A DNA stretch of 64,000 bases. Origin: Methylophilaceae bacterium. Lineage in GTDB: Bacteria > Pseudomonadota > Gammaproteobacteria > Burkholderiales > Methylophilaceae. Shown one piece after another: positions 53,794 through 63,737 of this stretch (positions are counted from its first letter, which is position 1; each line of letters starts with the position of its first letter). The position numbers and the translations under genes are program-made. The stretch is taken from assembly GCA_029244935.1 (NCBI GenBank), contig JAQWQF010000028.1, positions 19,945 to 83,944 on the forward strand, read 5' to 3'. A model generated the notes under the pieces. The model searched no databases, was not told the DNA's origin, and saw only the letters and a program-made list of their open reading frames with translations.

Positions 53794-56700
53794 ATGAACG
53801 CTCCTTTATCTCCTGATATCTTAAAAGCTCAGCCTCAGTTCTCAAGTCGCCTTAGAGAAATTCCATATAATTACACCTCATTTTCGGATAAAGAAATTGT
53901 ATTACGTTTCCTTGGGGAGGAAATTTGGTTAATTATTGATGAGCTAAGGGAAAAAAGGAAAACAGGGCGTTCTGCAAGAATGCTCTTCGAGGTTCTAGGA
54001 GATTTATGGGTCGTATCAAGAAATCCATATCTACAGGATGACCTAATTGAAAATTCAAAGCGATTTAAGCAACTAGTAGAAGCAATGAGACATCGAATCA
54101 AGTCCATTGAAGATAGAAGCTTTGGTAATATTAAAGTAGCACAGCTGACTACTGCTGCTCTTGCAGCCATTTTGAAATTTGAATCTGATTTTAAAAATGC
54201 AAAAAAACTTAGAAAAAAAGTTTTATCAAAATTAAAGCGATATACCAAAAAACATAATATTCAATTTGATGGATTGGCAAGAGTGTCACATGTTACCGAT
54301 GCTACTGATTGGAGAGTTGAGCTTCCTTTCGTTGTGATAAACCCTGATAAAGAGTCAGAAATCTCTAATATTGTTAAGGCCTGTATCGACCTTGAATTAA
54401 CTATTATCCCTCGAGGAGGAGGCACAGGCTATACAGGCGGGGCAATTCCTTTAATACCAATGACTGCTGTAATTAATACAGAAAAACTTAATGAGATTAG
54501 TGATATTGAATTTAAAAGTTTGCCTGGATTATCTGGATCTGTCCCTACAATTCGATGTGAGGTAGGGGTGGTTACAAGAACAGCTATGAATTTAGCGTCT
54601 GAAGCGGGCCTTGAGTTTGCAACAGACCCAACATCGGCGGATGCATCATGTATTGGAGGTAATGTCGCCATGAATGCAGGAGGTAAGAAAGCGGTTCTTT
54701 GGGGAACAGCGTTAGATAATTTAGCATCTTGGAAAATGGTTGATCCAAATGGTGATTGGGTAGAAATTGAGAGATTGAATCATAATTTATCAAAAATTCA
54801 TGATGTAGATTTAGCTCGATTTAAAATTACTAAGTTTGATAAGAATGGAGTTATCCCAAATGACGACCCAGAAATTTTAGAAATACCAGGGAAAAATTTC
54901 AGAAAAATAGGCTTAGGTAAGGATGTGACAGATAAATTCCTGAGCGGACTTCCTGGTATTCAAAAAGAAGGTTGTGATGGACTTATTACATCGGCAACAT
55001 TTATTCTGCATAAAATGCCTCAACATGTAAGAACTGTCTGCCTTGAATTTTTTGGCAATGTGTCATCAGCAGTTCCTGGTATTGTAGAAATTAAGGATTA
55101 TTTAGATAGCTTCGACAATGTATTACTGGCAGGTCTAGAACATTTAGATGAGCGATACATTAAAGCTGTTGGTTATAGTACTAAGGCAGCAAGATCAATG
55201 CGGCCAAAAATGATTCTAATTGCAGACATAGCAAGTGATAGCGAAGATTTAGTTGGAATTGCTGCCTCAAAAGTTGTTCAGATAGCAAACTCAAAAGATG
55301 GCGAAGGCTTTATTGCAGTATCAGCTGAGGCAAGGAAACGTTTTTGGCTTGATAGAGCAAGAACAGCGGCTATTGCTAAACATACCAATGCTTTTAAGAT
55401 TAATGAAGATGTTGTAATTCCGCTTCCAAAATTGGGTGATTACTCAAATGGTATTGATCGTATAAATATAGAGCTATCAATATCAAATAAATTAAAAATT
55501 GCTCAAGAAATTCAGCGATATCTAACTGAAGATTTAATAAGCTTAAATAATCTAGATATTGATAAAGATTTACTTGATAATAAAAAGCAGCTTAGCATAT
55601 CTCTTATTGAGCGGGTGATTAGCAAGTGGGAGCAGTACCTTACAAAAATGGACTACTCAATCGGTGAGTTCATTGATTTACCTGATTTTCAAGGAAATTA
55701 TAAGAATTTATTTGAAGCCATTCAGTCTCGTGAACTTATCATTTCTTTTAAAAAAGAAATCAAAATACCATTAATTGAAATTTTTTCTGGCAGAGAGTAC
55801 GAGCTTATCCTTAAAAGAATTGATGATATCCATCAAAGTATATTGAAATCGAGAGTATTTATTGCTCTACATATGCATGCAGGAGATGGTAATATTCATA
55901 CAAATATCCCAGTTAATTCAGATAGTTATGAAATGTTGCAAGAAGCACAGAGAGCTGTTGTAAGGGTAATGACCTTAGCAAAAAATCTAGATGGAGTAAT
56001 TTCCGGGGAGCATGGAATTGGTATAACTAAAATGGAGTTCCTTGACGAATCTACTATAAATAAATTTGCAGATTATAAATCTAAGGTTGATCCAAATGGC
56101 CACTTCAATAAAGGTAAGCTTTTACATGGCTCTGGCCTTCATAATGCATATACACCAAGTTTTGGTCTCCTAGAGCAAGAGTCAATTATTATGGAGGAGT
56201 CGGCGATAGGAGAAATTGCTGATTCAATAAGTGATTGTATGCGATGTGGAAAATGTAAGCCAGATTGCTCTACACATGTCCCTAATGCAAATCTACTTTA
56301 TAGCCCTAGAAATAAAATTCTTGCAACATCATTGCTCATTGAGGCATTTTTATATGAAGAGCAAACAAGAAGAGGTATATCTCTAAAGCATTTTGATGAG
56401 TTTAATGATGTAGCAGACCATTGTACAGTTTGTCATAAATGCTTAAATCCATGCCCAGTCAACATAGATTATGGAGATGTTTCTATTGCAATGAGGAATT
56501 TTCTAAGAGAGCAGGGCAAGAAACATTTTAATGCCGGCACATCTCTTGCAATGACTTATTTGAATCTAAAGGATCCTGCAACAATTAAATTAATGCGAAA
56601 GATGATGGTTGATGTTGGGTATAAATTCCAAAGAATTGGCTATAGCTTTTTTAAAAAAATTAAAGCAATTGACTATTTTAAAAAATCACCCCCTACAACA

Positions 56701-57645
56701 GTTGGTAAGCCATCTGTTGTTTCACAGGTTATTCATTTTATGAATAGACCAATGCCAAAAAATATGCCTACTCGGACCTCTAGAGGTTTATTGGGAATTG
56801 AGGACGATAAAATCGTACCGGTGATTAGAAATGCGAACAAAATTGATGAAAGTTCTGATGCAGTTTTCTATTTTCCAGGCTGTGGCTCTGAGCGACTATT
56901 CTCTCAAGTTGGTTTAGCAACTCAAGCAATGCTCTATGAGGTTGGTGCAATTACAGTTCTTCCACCAGGATATTTATGTTGTGGCTACCCACAAACATCT
57001 TCTGGCAATCATGATAAAGGCCAAGAAATTACATCAGAAAATAGAGTTCAGTTCCATCGAATTGCAAATACATTAAATTATTTAGATATAAAGACAGTTA
57101 TTGTTTCTTGCGGAACCTGTATGGATCAGCTCCAGAAATACGAGTTTGAAAAAATTTTCCCAGGCTGCAGATTATTAGATATACATGAGTATTTAATGGA
57201 GAAGGGCGTTAAAATGGATGGAATAAGTGGTCAACAATATATGTACCATGATCCATGCCATACTCCAATGAAGACCTATTCGCCTACTGAAGTAACAAAT
57301 ACATTGATGGGTAAAGATATCCCATTAAATGAAAGATGTTGTGGCGAGTCAGGTACCTTTGCTGTAAGTCGTCCAGATATTGCATCACAAGTAAAAATGA
57401 GAAAACAAGAGGAAATTGAGAGGGGCTTAAAGAAACTTCCAAAGGTTATAGATGAGAATCTACCAGTAAAAATACTAACATCTTGCCCTTCATGTTTACA
57501 GGGTCTTGATCGGTATGGTGATGACACCAATACAACTGCGGACTATATTGTGGTTGAGTTAGCTAGAAATAATTTAGGTGATCAATGGCTTGAGCAATAT
57601 GTTGAAAAAGCAACTAATGGCGGCATTGAAAAGATACTTCTCTAG
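53794..57645 (+). CDS. DUF3683-type FAD-linked oxidase fused to 4Fe-4S and CCG (cysteine-rich) domains
   Basis: FAD_binding_4 ([37 protein letters not shown]), FAD-oxidase C ([23 protein letters not shown]), [26 protein letters not shown] motifs ([24 protein letters not shown]). Confidence 0.93.
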   Translation: MNAPLSPDILKAQPQFSSRLREIPYNYTSFSDKEIVLRFLGEEIWLIIDELREKRKTGRSARMLFEVLGDLWVVSRNPYLQDDLIENSKRFKQLVEAMRHRIKSIEDRSFGNIKVAQLTTAALAAILKFESDFKNAKKLRKKVLSKLKRYTKKHNIQFDGLARVSHVTDATDWRVELPFVVINPDKESEISNIVKACIDLELTIIPRGGGTGYTGGAIPLIPMTAVINTEKLNEISDIEFKSLPGLSGSVPTIRCEVGVVTRTAMNLASEAGLEFATDPTSADASCIGGNVAMNAGGKKAVLWGTALDNLASWKMVDPNGDWVEIERLNHNLSKIHDVDLARFKITKFDKNGVIPNDDPEILEIPGKNFRKIGLGKDVTDKFLSGLPGIQKEGCDGLITSATFILHKMPQHVRTVCLEFFGNVSSAVPGIVEIKDYLDSFDNVLLAGLEHLDERYIKAVGYSTKAARSMRPKMILIADIASDSEDLVGIAASKVVQIANSKDGEGFIAVSAEARKRFWLDRARTAAIAKHTNAFKINEDVVIPLPKLGDYSNGIDRINIELSISNKLKIAQEIQRYLTEDLISLNNLDIDKDLLDNKKQLSISLIERVISKWEQYLTKMDYSIGEFIDLPDFQGNYKNLFEAIQSRELIISFKKEIKIPLIEIFSGREYELILKRIDDIHQSILKSRVFIALHMHAGDGNIHTNIPVNSDSYEMLQEAQRAVVRVMTLAKNLDGVISGEHGIGITKMEFLDESTINKFADYKSKVDPNGHFNKGKLLHGSGLHNAYTPSFGLLEQESIIMEESAIGEIADSISDCMRCGKCKPDCSTHVPNANLLYSPRNKILATSLLIEAFLYEEQTRRGISLKHFDEFNDVADHCTVCHKCLNPCPVNIDYGDVSIAMRNFLREQGKKHFNAGTSLAMTYLNLKDPATIKLMRKMMVDVGYKFQRIGYSFFKKIKAIDYFKKSPPTTVGKPSVVSQVIHFMNRPMPKNMPTRTSRGLLGIEDDKIVPVIRNANKIDESSDAVFYFPGCGSERLFSQVGLATQAMLYEVGAITVLPPGYLCCGYPQTSSGNHDKGQEITSENRVQFHRIANTLNYLDIKTVIVSCGTCMDQLQKYEFEKIFPGCRLLDIHEYLMEKGVKMDGISGQQYMYHDPCHTPMKTYSPTEVTNTLMGKDIPLNERCCGESGTFAVSRPDIASQVKMRKQEEIERGLKKLPKVIDENLPVKILTSCPSCLQGLDRYGDDTNTTADYIVVELARNNLGDQWLEQYVEKATNGGIEKILL

Positions 57646-58356
57646 CTAAAAGGGAAGAAATATACCTGTTGCAATACTCTGCAGAGCTCGCGTTATTCCT
57701 CTTTCAGATTTCTCAGATAATGCGTATGCGAAGTAATCTGTCCGTCCAATAATCTTACCGAACTCTCGTTCAAAAGATAGGTTTGAATTTTTCTCATCCA
57801 TTTCATTTGATACCAAGAAAAGATCACCAGCCTTATTTCTCTTTGTTGATAATTTCCATAAAACAATCTCAATATTTCGAGAAGCATTATATATTGATTG
57901 AGGGTTAAGAGAATCGAAAATAAAAAACTCTATTTTGTCTCCATGTGCTTTTTTAATCATTGTATACAAGCCAGTGATTAATGATAGAACACGATCTCCT
58001 TCAAAAGATTCATCGAAGGATTGATTCAATGCGTCAGTTCCTTGCGCAAAATTTATAGATTTAAACTTCCAATCATGTTTTGCGTTAAAAACCCAATCAG
58101 TAACTATCTCAGCATTATCAGATGAAGTTTTTCTAAGTTCTTTAGGATTTCTTTTATAAAACTTAATCATTAATATTTTTAAACTCTCTATGTTCTCTCT
58201 AATTTCGTAATCAGCCATTCGGTCAAAGTCTGATTTACCAAATTGGCTTAAAGATGATTTATCATATTGAGTTGAATCTTTATTTCTTAAAGTGTTATTT
58301 GCACAGCCTAATAGAACTAAAAATATAAATATAGATAAGAATAGAAAACGAAACAT
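57646..58356 (-). CDS. Hypothetical lipoprotein downstream of phoR
   Basis: Lipobox LLGCANN; overlaps or abuts phoR, so probably co-transcribed. Confidence 0.65.
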   Translation of the reverse strand: MFRFLFLSIFIFLVLLGCANNTLRNKDSTQYDKSSLSQFGKSDFDRMADYEIRENIESLKILMIKFYKRNPKELRKTSSDNAEIVTDWVFNAKHDWKFKSINFAQGTDALNQSFDESFEGDRVLSLITGLYTMIKKAHGDKIEFFIFDSLNPQSIYNASRNIEIVLWKLSTKRNKAGDLFLVSNEMDEKNSNLSFEREFGKIIGRTDYFAYALSEKSERGITRALQSIATGIFLPF

Positions 58357-59648
58357 TATTTGGTGTATATTCTTTCGGATGGGAAGATTAGTTTAAATGA
58401 GCTACCAGTATTAAGCTCACTAGCTATTCTTACATCTCCTTGGTGTTGGCTCATCACATTTTTAACAATTGATAAACCCAAACCAGTTCCACCAGATTCT
58501 CTGCTTCGATCCTCATCAACCCGATAAAACCTTTCTGTGATCCTTGTTAGATGGTCTTCTGGAATTCCGATACCATTATCAGTAACTTCAAATATTGCAT
58601 CATTATTAATTTTATTCCAACTCACCTTAATCTCTCCTGCATCACCAGAATATCTTATTGCATTAGTTAAAATATTCATAAATGCACTATAAACCTCACT
58701 AATAGATCCATATATATTTATTTCATTATTAATTGAATAAATAATATTATGTTTCTCTTGGTTAACTAAGGTTACCTCGGTTTTTATTTTTCTGAACATA
58801 TCTTTAATGATGATTTTTTCAGATCGATTTCGTAAATAATCACTTTCTACATTAGATAGCAATAATAAGTCATCAATTAATTTTTTCATTCTAAATGCTT
58901 GTTTAGACATTAAAGAAATTATCTTTTTAGATTCAGCATCAATTGTTTTTTGATCTTCAAGAGTCTCAAGAAACCCTGAAATAACGGTTAAGGGTGTTTT
59001 TAATTCATGAGAAAAATTTGAGACAAAATCTTTCCTAAGATTCTCAGCCTTATTTAATAATGTTAAGTCTCTACATGTTATTAGTTTATGGTTGTCTCCA
59101 AAAAATGTAGCTTTTATTTCTATATCTATTTTATTAGTTGGGTTATGAATATTAATAGATTTTTCATAATCTTCTTTCAGCAAATAACTAGAAAGATCTG
59201 TATTTCTAAAAATATAACTAATAGGCTGGTTGTAATCTTTTTTTCTATTTATATTGAACATTTTTTGAGCTTTTTTATTTGACCACAAAATCTCGTTGTC
59301 TTCATTTACAGCAATAATCCCATCATTTATAGCTTCTGCGGCCTGATTAAATTGATCTAATGTTGTTGTTAATTGCGTTTGTGATTTTTTTTGTTGGCGA
59401 TAGGTTCTGTATAATTTTGCAAATATATTTTCCCAAATGCCTGTTCCGTTAGGTAGATTTTTGAGGCTTGGTGACTCAATCCATTTATTTAGCTTGTGGA
59501 TCCAAAAAATATGTAAGACTATAAAAATTAATAGTGTTGCTAATACAAAAATAATTGCGATTTTTTGGTTGAAAATTGATGATAAGATCAAATATATGAA
59601 TATTTCTAATACTAGAAACCAAAATGTACTCCAACGAATATCCTGCAA
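58356..59648 (-). CDS. phoR: Phosphate regulon sensor histidine kinase PhoR
   Basis: FVSNFSHELKTPLTVISGFLETL (H-box), NAIRYS, VTDNGIGIPEDHLTRITERFYRVDEDRSRESGGTGLGLSIVK; PAS region. Confidence 0.93.
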   Translation of the reverse strand: MQDIRWSTFWFLVLEIFIYLILSSIFNQKIAIIFVLATLLIFIVLHIFWIHKLNKWIESPSLKNLPNGTGIWENIFAKLYRTYRQQKKSQTQLTTTLDQFNQAAEAINDGIIAVNEDNEILWSNKKAQKMFNINRKKDYNQPISYIFRNTDLSSYLLKEDYEKSINIHNPTNKIDIEIKATFFGDNHKLITCRDLTLLNKAENLRKDFVSNFSHELKTPLTVISGFLETLEDQKTIDAESKKIISLMSKQAFRMKKLIDDLLLLSNVESDYLRNRSEKIIIKDMFRKIKTEVTLVNQEKHNIIYSINNEINIYGSISEVYSAFMNILTNAIRYSGDAGEIKVSWNKINNDAIFEVTDNGIGIPEDHLTRITERFYRVDEDRSRESGGTGLGLSIVKNVMSQHQGDVRIASELNTGSSFKLIFPSERIYTK

Positions 59649-59707
59649 TTTAAATAACCGCCTAATTTTAAATATTGATTATTAATTATAATAGTTTATT
59701 AGAAAGA

Positions 59708-60403
59708 TTACTGCTTATGATTTTCACAGAAGCGATAACCAATCCCACGAACTGTTTGGATTAATTTATGATGTTTAGCTAAAGTCAATGAATCGCGAAG
59801 CCTTTTAATATGAACATCTACAGTTCTATCATCTATATCCGACTGGTTTCCCCATACTTTATCAAGGATATGATTTCTACTGAAGACTCTATCCGGATTT
59901 TTCATAAAGAAATGTAATAATCTGAATTCAGTTGGGCCCATTTGTAATGTTGTACCATTTGATTTAACAAGGTAAGTGGTAGGGTCCAAATGTAGTTTAT
60001 TTATTTGAATAGGTTCATCAATCAATTCGGGAGCTTTTCTTCTCAAAATTGCCTTTATTCTTGCAACTAGCTCTCTTGGGCTAAATGGTTTAGTTAAATA
60101 ATCATCAGCACCTGAATCCAATCCTTTAATCATATTTTCTTCTTCGCTTTTAGCTGTTAGCATAATGATTGGTATTTTTTTTGTTGAGGTATTTGATCTT
60201 AGTCTTTTGGCAAAATCAATTCCACTCATTCCAGGTAGCATCCAATCAAGTATTATAAAATCAGGAACTGCTTCATGAATTAATTTGTCAGCATACTCTG
60301 CATTTAGTGCACGAATGGGGGTGAATCCTGATTGATGGAGATTAATTGCAATAAGCTCCAGTATTGATTCTTCATCCTCTACTATTAATATATTTGCGCC
60401 CAT
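59708..60403 (-). CDS. phoB: Phosphate regulon response regulator PhoB
   Basis: MGANILIVEDEESILELI, DWMLPGMSGIDFAKRLR, MLTAKSEEENMIKGLDSGADDYLTKPFSPRELVARI; winged-helix RTVDVHIKRLRDSL. Start ATG at 60403 preferred over 60412. Confidence 0.93.
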   Translation of the reverse strand: MGANILIVEDEESILELIAINLHQSGFTPIRALNAEYADKLIHEAVPDFIILDWMLPGMSGIDFAKRLRSNTSTKKIPIIMLTAKSEEENMIKGLDSGADDYLTKPFSPRELVARIKAILRRKAPELIDEPIQINKLHLDPTTYLVKSNGTTLQMGPTEFRLLHFFMKNPDRVFSRNHILDKVWGNQSDIDDRTVDVHIKRLRDSLTLAKHHKLIQTVRGIGYRFCENHKQ

Positions 60404-60414
60404 TATTATCATTG

Positions 60415-60433
60415 TATGACATTTTTATGACAG
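60415..60433 (-). promoter_or_regulatory. Candidate Pho box next to the phoB start
   Basis: Minus strand CTGTCATAAAAATGTCATA: two TGTCAT half-sites 11 bp apart, close to consensus CTGTCATAWAWCTGTCAY. Confidence 0.6.
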
Positions 60434-60483
60434 TTTTTTTAAATAATTTAAATAAAATATTAAAAATATACCAAGACGTGTTA

Positions 60484-60505
60484 AATTTTTGTTTAAACAA
60501 AAATT
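60484..60505. promoter_or_regulatory. 22-bp perfect palindrome upstream of the OFA MFS transporter gene
   Basis: AATTTTTGTTT|AAACAAAAATT, ending about 26 bp before the ATG. Confidence 0.6.
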
Positions 60506-60530
60506 ATTTAATTAAATAACAGGGGATTAA

Positions 60531-62099
60531 ATGTCTATTCTTTCTAGAGAGCGTATTGTTGCAGATGCATCATACAACCGTTGGCTAGTTCCACCAGCAG
60601 CCTTATTAATTCATTTATCTATTGGAATGATCTATGGCTTTAGTGTTTTCTGGCCATCTAAGGGTAGTGGACTACTTACATTAATTGGTAGCCAATGTGA
60701 TGCACTTACTACATCTCTGTACGACCGACTTTTTATTACATCCTGTGATTGGTTCCTTAGTGATGTGGTGTGGACTTTTTCAATTGCAATTGTTTGTTTA
60801 GGACTATCTGCTGCAGTATTTGGACACTGGCTGGAACGAGCGGGACCTAGAAAGGCGGGATTTGCCGCAGCGATTCTATGGGGTGGAGGGCTTGTCATTT
60901 CATCTTTTGGCGTAGTAACGCATCAGTTATGGTTAATTTGGCTTGGAGCAGGTGTTGTTGGTGGAATAGGCCTAGGTTTAGGATATATATCACCTGTATC
61001 AACATTAATTAAGTGGTTCCCAGATCGACGAGGGTTGGCGACTGGTATGGCAATTATGGGTTTTGGTGGGGGGGCAATGATAGGAACCCCAGTTGCAGCA
61101 AATCTAATTGATACCTTTGGAGTCGGTAATGCACTCTTGTATATGGGTTGTTTTTATTTCGTAGTAATGACTATCGGTGCTTTTGGTTACAGAGTTCCTC
61201 CCGCAGACTTTAAAGTGGAAGGAAAAAAAGTGATTAAAAAAGATACTGCGATGATTGCCAAGGGTCATGTTCATGTGAGTCATGCCCATAAGACTTACCA
61301 ATTTTGGTTATTATGGGGAGTTTTATGTTTGAATGTTTCTGCGGGTATTGGAGTTTTAGCTGTAGCAAAACCAATGTTCCAAGAAATAGCGGCACAAAAT
61401 TTTTCTGCAGGCGAAATAGGTGCTATTGCTGGTGGTTTTGTGGCGCTGTTGTCTTTAGCTAATATTATTGGAAGAATTATTTGGGCATCCTCATCAGATT
61501 ATTTAGGTCGTAAGTTGACTTACGCAATATTCTTTAGCCTAGGAACCCTTTTGTATTTTTCAGCACCATGGGCCGGTCTAAATCAATATATTGCCCTCTT
61601 TGTTTTAATTAATCTTGTTATTTTGACGATGTATGGTGGAGGTTTTGCAACAATTCCAGCTTATTTGGCAGATATTTTTGGAACCCAGCATGTAGGCGCA
61701 ATTCATGGAAGGTTACTAACCGCATGGGCTACTGCAGGTATATTAGGCCCAGCTATTATGTCTTATGTGCGGGAGTACCAGCTTCAAGCAGGTGTACCTC
61801 AAGCCGAGGCCTATAATTCCAGCTTTACAATGCTTGCTTTATTGCTTGTGCTTGGATTTATTTTGAATTATTTTGTCAAACCTTTAGATGCAAAACATTT
61901 TATGTCTGACGCTGAGTTATCTACAGAAAAGGCGGTTGCTGCTAAAAAAGATTCGGATAATGCATTGCTAGTAAGTAAGGGTGAATCTAATCAAGCAGTA
62001 CAAAAATTGATTTTACCTTTTGCATGGATTGTGGTCGGCTTACCAATTTTATGGGGGATATATAATGCCCTTTTAAAAGGTATAATCATATTCCACTAA
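60531..62099 (+). CDS. OFA (oxalate/formate antiporter)-family MFS transporter
   Basis: WLVPPAALLIHLSIGMIYGFSVFWP, GIGLGLGYISPVSTLIKWFPDRRGLATGMAIMGFGGGAMI, LANIIGRIIWASSSDYLGRK. Confidence 0.9.
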   Translation: MSILSRERIVADASYNRWLVPPAALLIHLSIGMIYGFSVFWPSKGSGLLTLIGSQCDALTTSLYDRLFITSCDWFLSDVVWTFSIAIVCLGLSAAVFGHWLERAGPRKAGFAAAILWGGGLVISSFGVVTHQLWLIWLGAGVVGGIGLGLGYISPVSTLIKWFPDRRGLATGMAIMGFGGGAMIGTPVAANLIDTFGVGNALLYMGCFYFVVMTIGAFGYRVPPADFKVEGKKVIKKDTAMIAKGHVHVSHAHKTYQFWLLWGVLCLNVSAGIGVLAVAKPMFQEIAAQNFSAGEIGAIAGGFVALLSLANIIGRIIWASSSDYLGRKLTYAIFFSLGTLLYFSAPWAGLNQYIALFVLINLVILTMYGGGFATIPAYLADIFGTQHVGAIHGRLLTAWATAGILGPAIMSYVREYQLQAGVPQAEAYNSSFTMLALLLVLGFILNYFVKPLDAKHFMSDAELSTEKAVAAKKDSDNALLVSKGESNQAVQKLILPFAWIVVGLPILWGIYNALLKGIIIFH

Positions 62100-62118
62100 T
62101 TTAAAGACTGGAATATTC

Positions 62119-62559
62119 TTGGAAAACGAAGCATTAAAGACCTTAAGGATTGGTATTGTTTCATCTCGATTCAATGATAAAGTTGTAAAAGAACTTTGTA
62201 ATGCATGCATAGATAAGTTGCAGATAGAAGGTGTCTTAAGTAATAATATCACTCATGAGACCGTCCCTGGAGCGCTTGAAATCCCAATAATGCTGGATAG
62301 CTTTGCTCGAAAAAGAAAGTTTGACGTTTTAATTGGTATTGGTGCAGTAATAAGGGGTGAAACTTATCATTTTGAAATAGTTTCAGACCAGTCTGCTAAC
62401 GGATTACTTCAGCTACAGTTAAATTATCATATCCCTATAATTAATGCCATTATCACAACAAATTCAAGTGATGAGGCGTTTGCAAGGACTAAAATAAAAG
62501 GTGAAGAAGCAGCCGAAGGAGCTATAGAAATGGCTCAATTAGTAAAAAAGTATGATTAA
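62119..62559 (+). CDS. ribH: 6,7-dimethyl-8-ribityllumazine synthase (TTG start likely)
   Basis: RIGIVSSRFNDKVVKEL, TVPGALEIPIML, IGIGAVIRGETYHFEIVSDQSANGL. Confidence 0.96.
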   Translation: MENEALKTLRIGIVSSRFNDKVVKELCNACIDKLQIEGVLSNNITHETVPGALEIPIMLDSFARKRKFDVLIGIGAVIRGETYHFEIVSDQSANGLLQLQLNYHIPIINAIITTNSSDEAFARTKIKGEEAAEGAIEMAQLVKKYD

Positions 62560-63019
62560 TAAGAATGCCTTAAAAGCCCCTAAGAAAAAGATTAATAGTC
62601 GTAGGAAGTCACGTGAGTTGATTATGAAGGGAGTTTATAGGGCTCTTGTTAATCAGTTTGATATTAATAAAATTAAAAAAGATATTCAGGATGACCCTGA
62701 CTTTATAAGAGCTGATGAAGCATTTTATTTAGAGATTATAGATGGTGTATTTGATAACTTCGATGTACTGAAAAAAGAAATTATTACCTATCTAGATAAG
62801 AATTATGATGAGTTAAGCCCCATTGAATTAGCTATTATTTATAGCTCATTATATGAGTTAAAATTTTCTCCATCCGTTCCTTACCGTGTAGTTATAAATG
62901 AGGCTATTGAGGTTGCAAAATCTTTTGGGGGCACAGATGGTTATAAGTTCATTAATGGAGTTCTAAACAAAGCAGCAGCAGCAAATCGTAAGCATGAGTT
63001 TGCTGTTAAGAAGAATTAA
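62552..63019 (+). CDS. nusB: Transcription antitermination factor NusB
   Basis: SRRKSRELIMKGVYRALVN, ELSPIELAIIYSSLYEL, VPYRVVINEAIEVAKSFGGTDGYKFINGVLNK. Confidence 0.95.
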   Translation: MINKNALKAPKKKINSRRKSRELIMKGVYRALVNQFDINKIKKDIQDDPDFIRADEAFYLEIIDGVFDNFDVLKKEIITYLDKNYDELSPIELAIIYSSLYELKFSPSVPYRVVINEAIEVAKSFGGTDGYKFINGVLNKAAAANRKHEFAVKKN

Positions 63020-63737
63020 GCAGCTTCGACTGTAGTTTGTTCTCTTCCCATAAAATATAATTACCATTCATATGCCAGTCACCAAGAACCCACCTTTGTG
63101 AAAAGTGACTTTCTAAAAGGTAGTCATGTATTTTTGGGCGATGCGTATGGCCATGGATTAGATATTTTGGGTAGTTATTTTTTTGTAGAATTATTTCAAC
63201 AGCAGTTTCATTTACATCCATAATTAAATCACTTTTATTCTTCTTTTTAGTCTCACTCTGATCTCTTAATTCTTTACAAATTTGTATTCGCTCTGTGAGA
63301 GGTTTTCCTAAAAAATTATCTATCCATTCTCTTGAACGTACTTCAGCTCTCCATTTTTGATAATCAATATCATCTGTACACAATGTATCGCCGTGCATAA
63401 TTAGGGTTACGGTATCCCCAAGTGAAATCAATGTTGGATCTTTTAGAAGGCTCATCTGACAAAAAGACAGAAATTTATCCCCTATTAAGAAGTCACGGTT
63501 ACCAGCTACAAAATAGATTTTTACCTTTCTAGATAGTTCTTTTAATGAATTTTTGATTTCTTGAAATGAATCAGCGTCATCACCTATCCAGTAATCAAAT
63601 AAGTCGCCTAGTATAAATAATGCCTCATGTTTACTTGCATCATTTTTTAGAAAAAAAATAAATCTATTAATTGTTTCTGGCTCTGATTCGGCTAAATGAA
63701 TATCAGAGACAAAGATTGCAGAAGTTTGAATATTAAT
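63006..63737 (-). CDS. lpxH: UDP-2,3-diacylglucosamine diphosphatase, apparent non-ATG/GTG/TTG start
   Basis: ORF track begins at an internal Met (63455). The same frame upstream encodes IQTSAIFVSDIHLAESEPETINRFIFFL...LFILGDLFDYWIGDD...YFVAGNRDFLIGDKF, then LIMHGDTLCTDD and IHGHTHRP. Upstream of the ATT/CTG codons the frame closes with TAG. Confidence 0.85.
   Translation of the reverse strand: MNIQTSAIFVSDIHLAESEPETINRFIFFLKNDASKHEALFILGDLFDYWIGDDADSFQEIKNSLKELSRKVKIYFVAGNRDFLIGDKFLSFCQMSLLKDPTLISLGDTVTLIMHGDTLCTDDIDYQKWRAEVRSREWIDNFLGKPLTERIQICKELRDQSETKKKNKSDLIMDVNETAVEIILQKNNYPKYLIHGHTHRPKIHDYLLESHFSQRWVLGDWHMNGNYILWEENKLQSKLLNSS

Noticed and set aside
53871-54248. 125-aa - strand ORF antisense to the DUF3683 gene
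   Set aside because: Shadow ORF of a well-supported 1283-aa gene.
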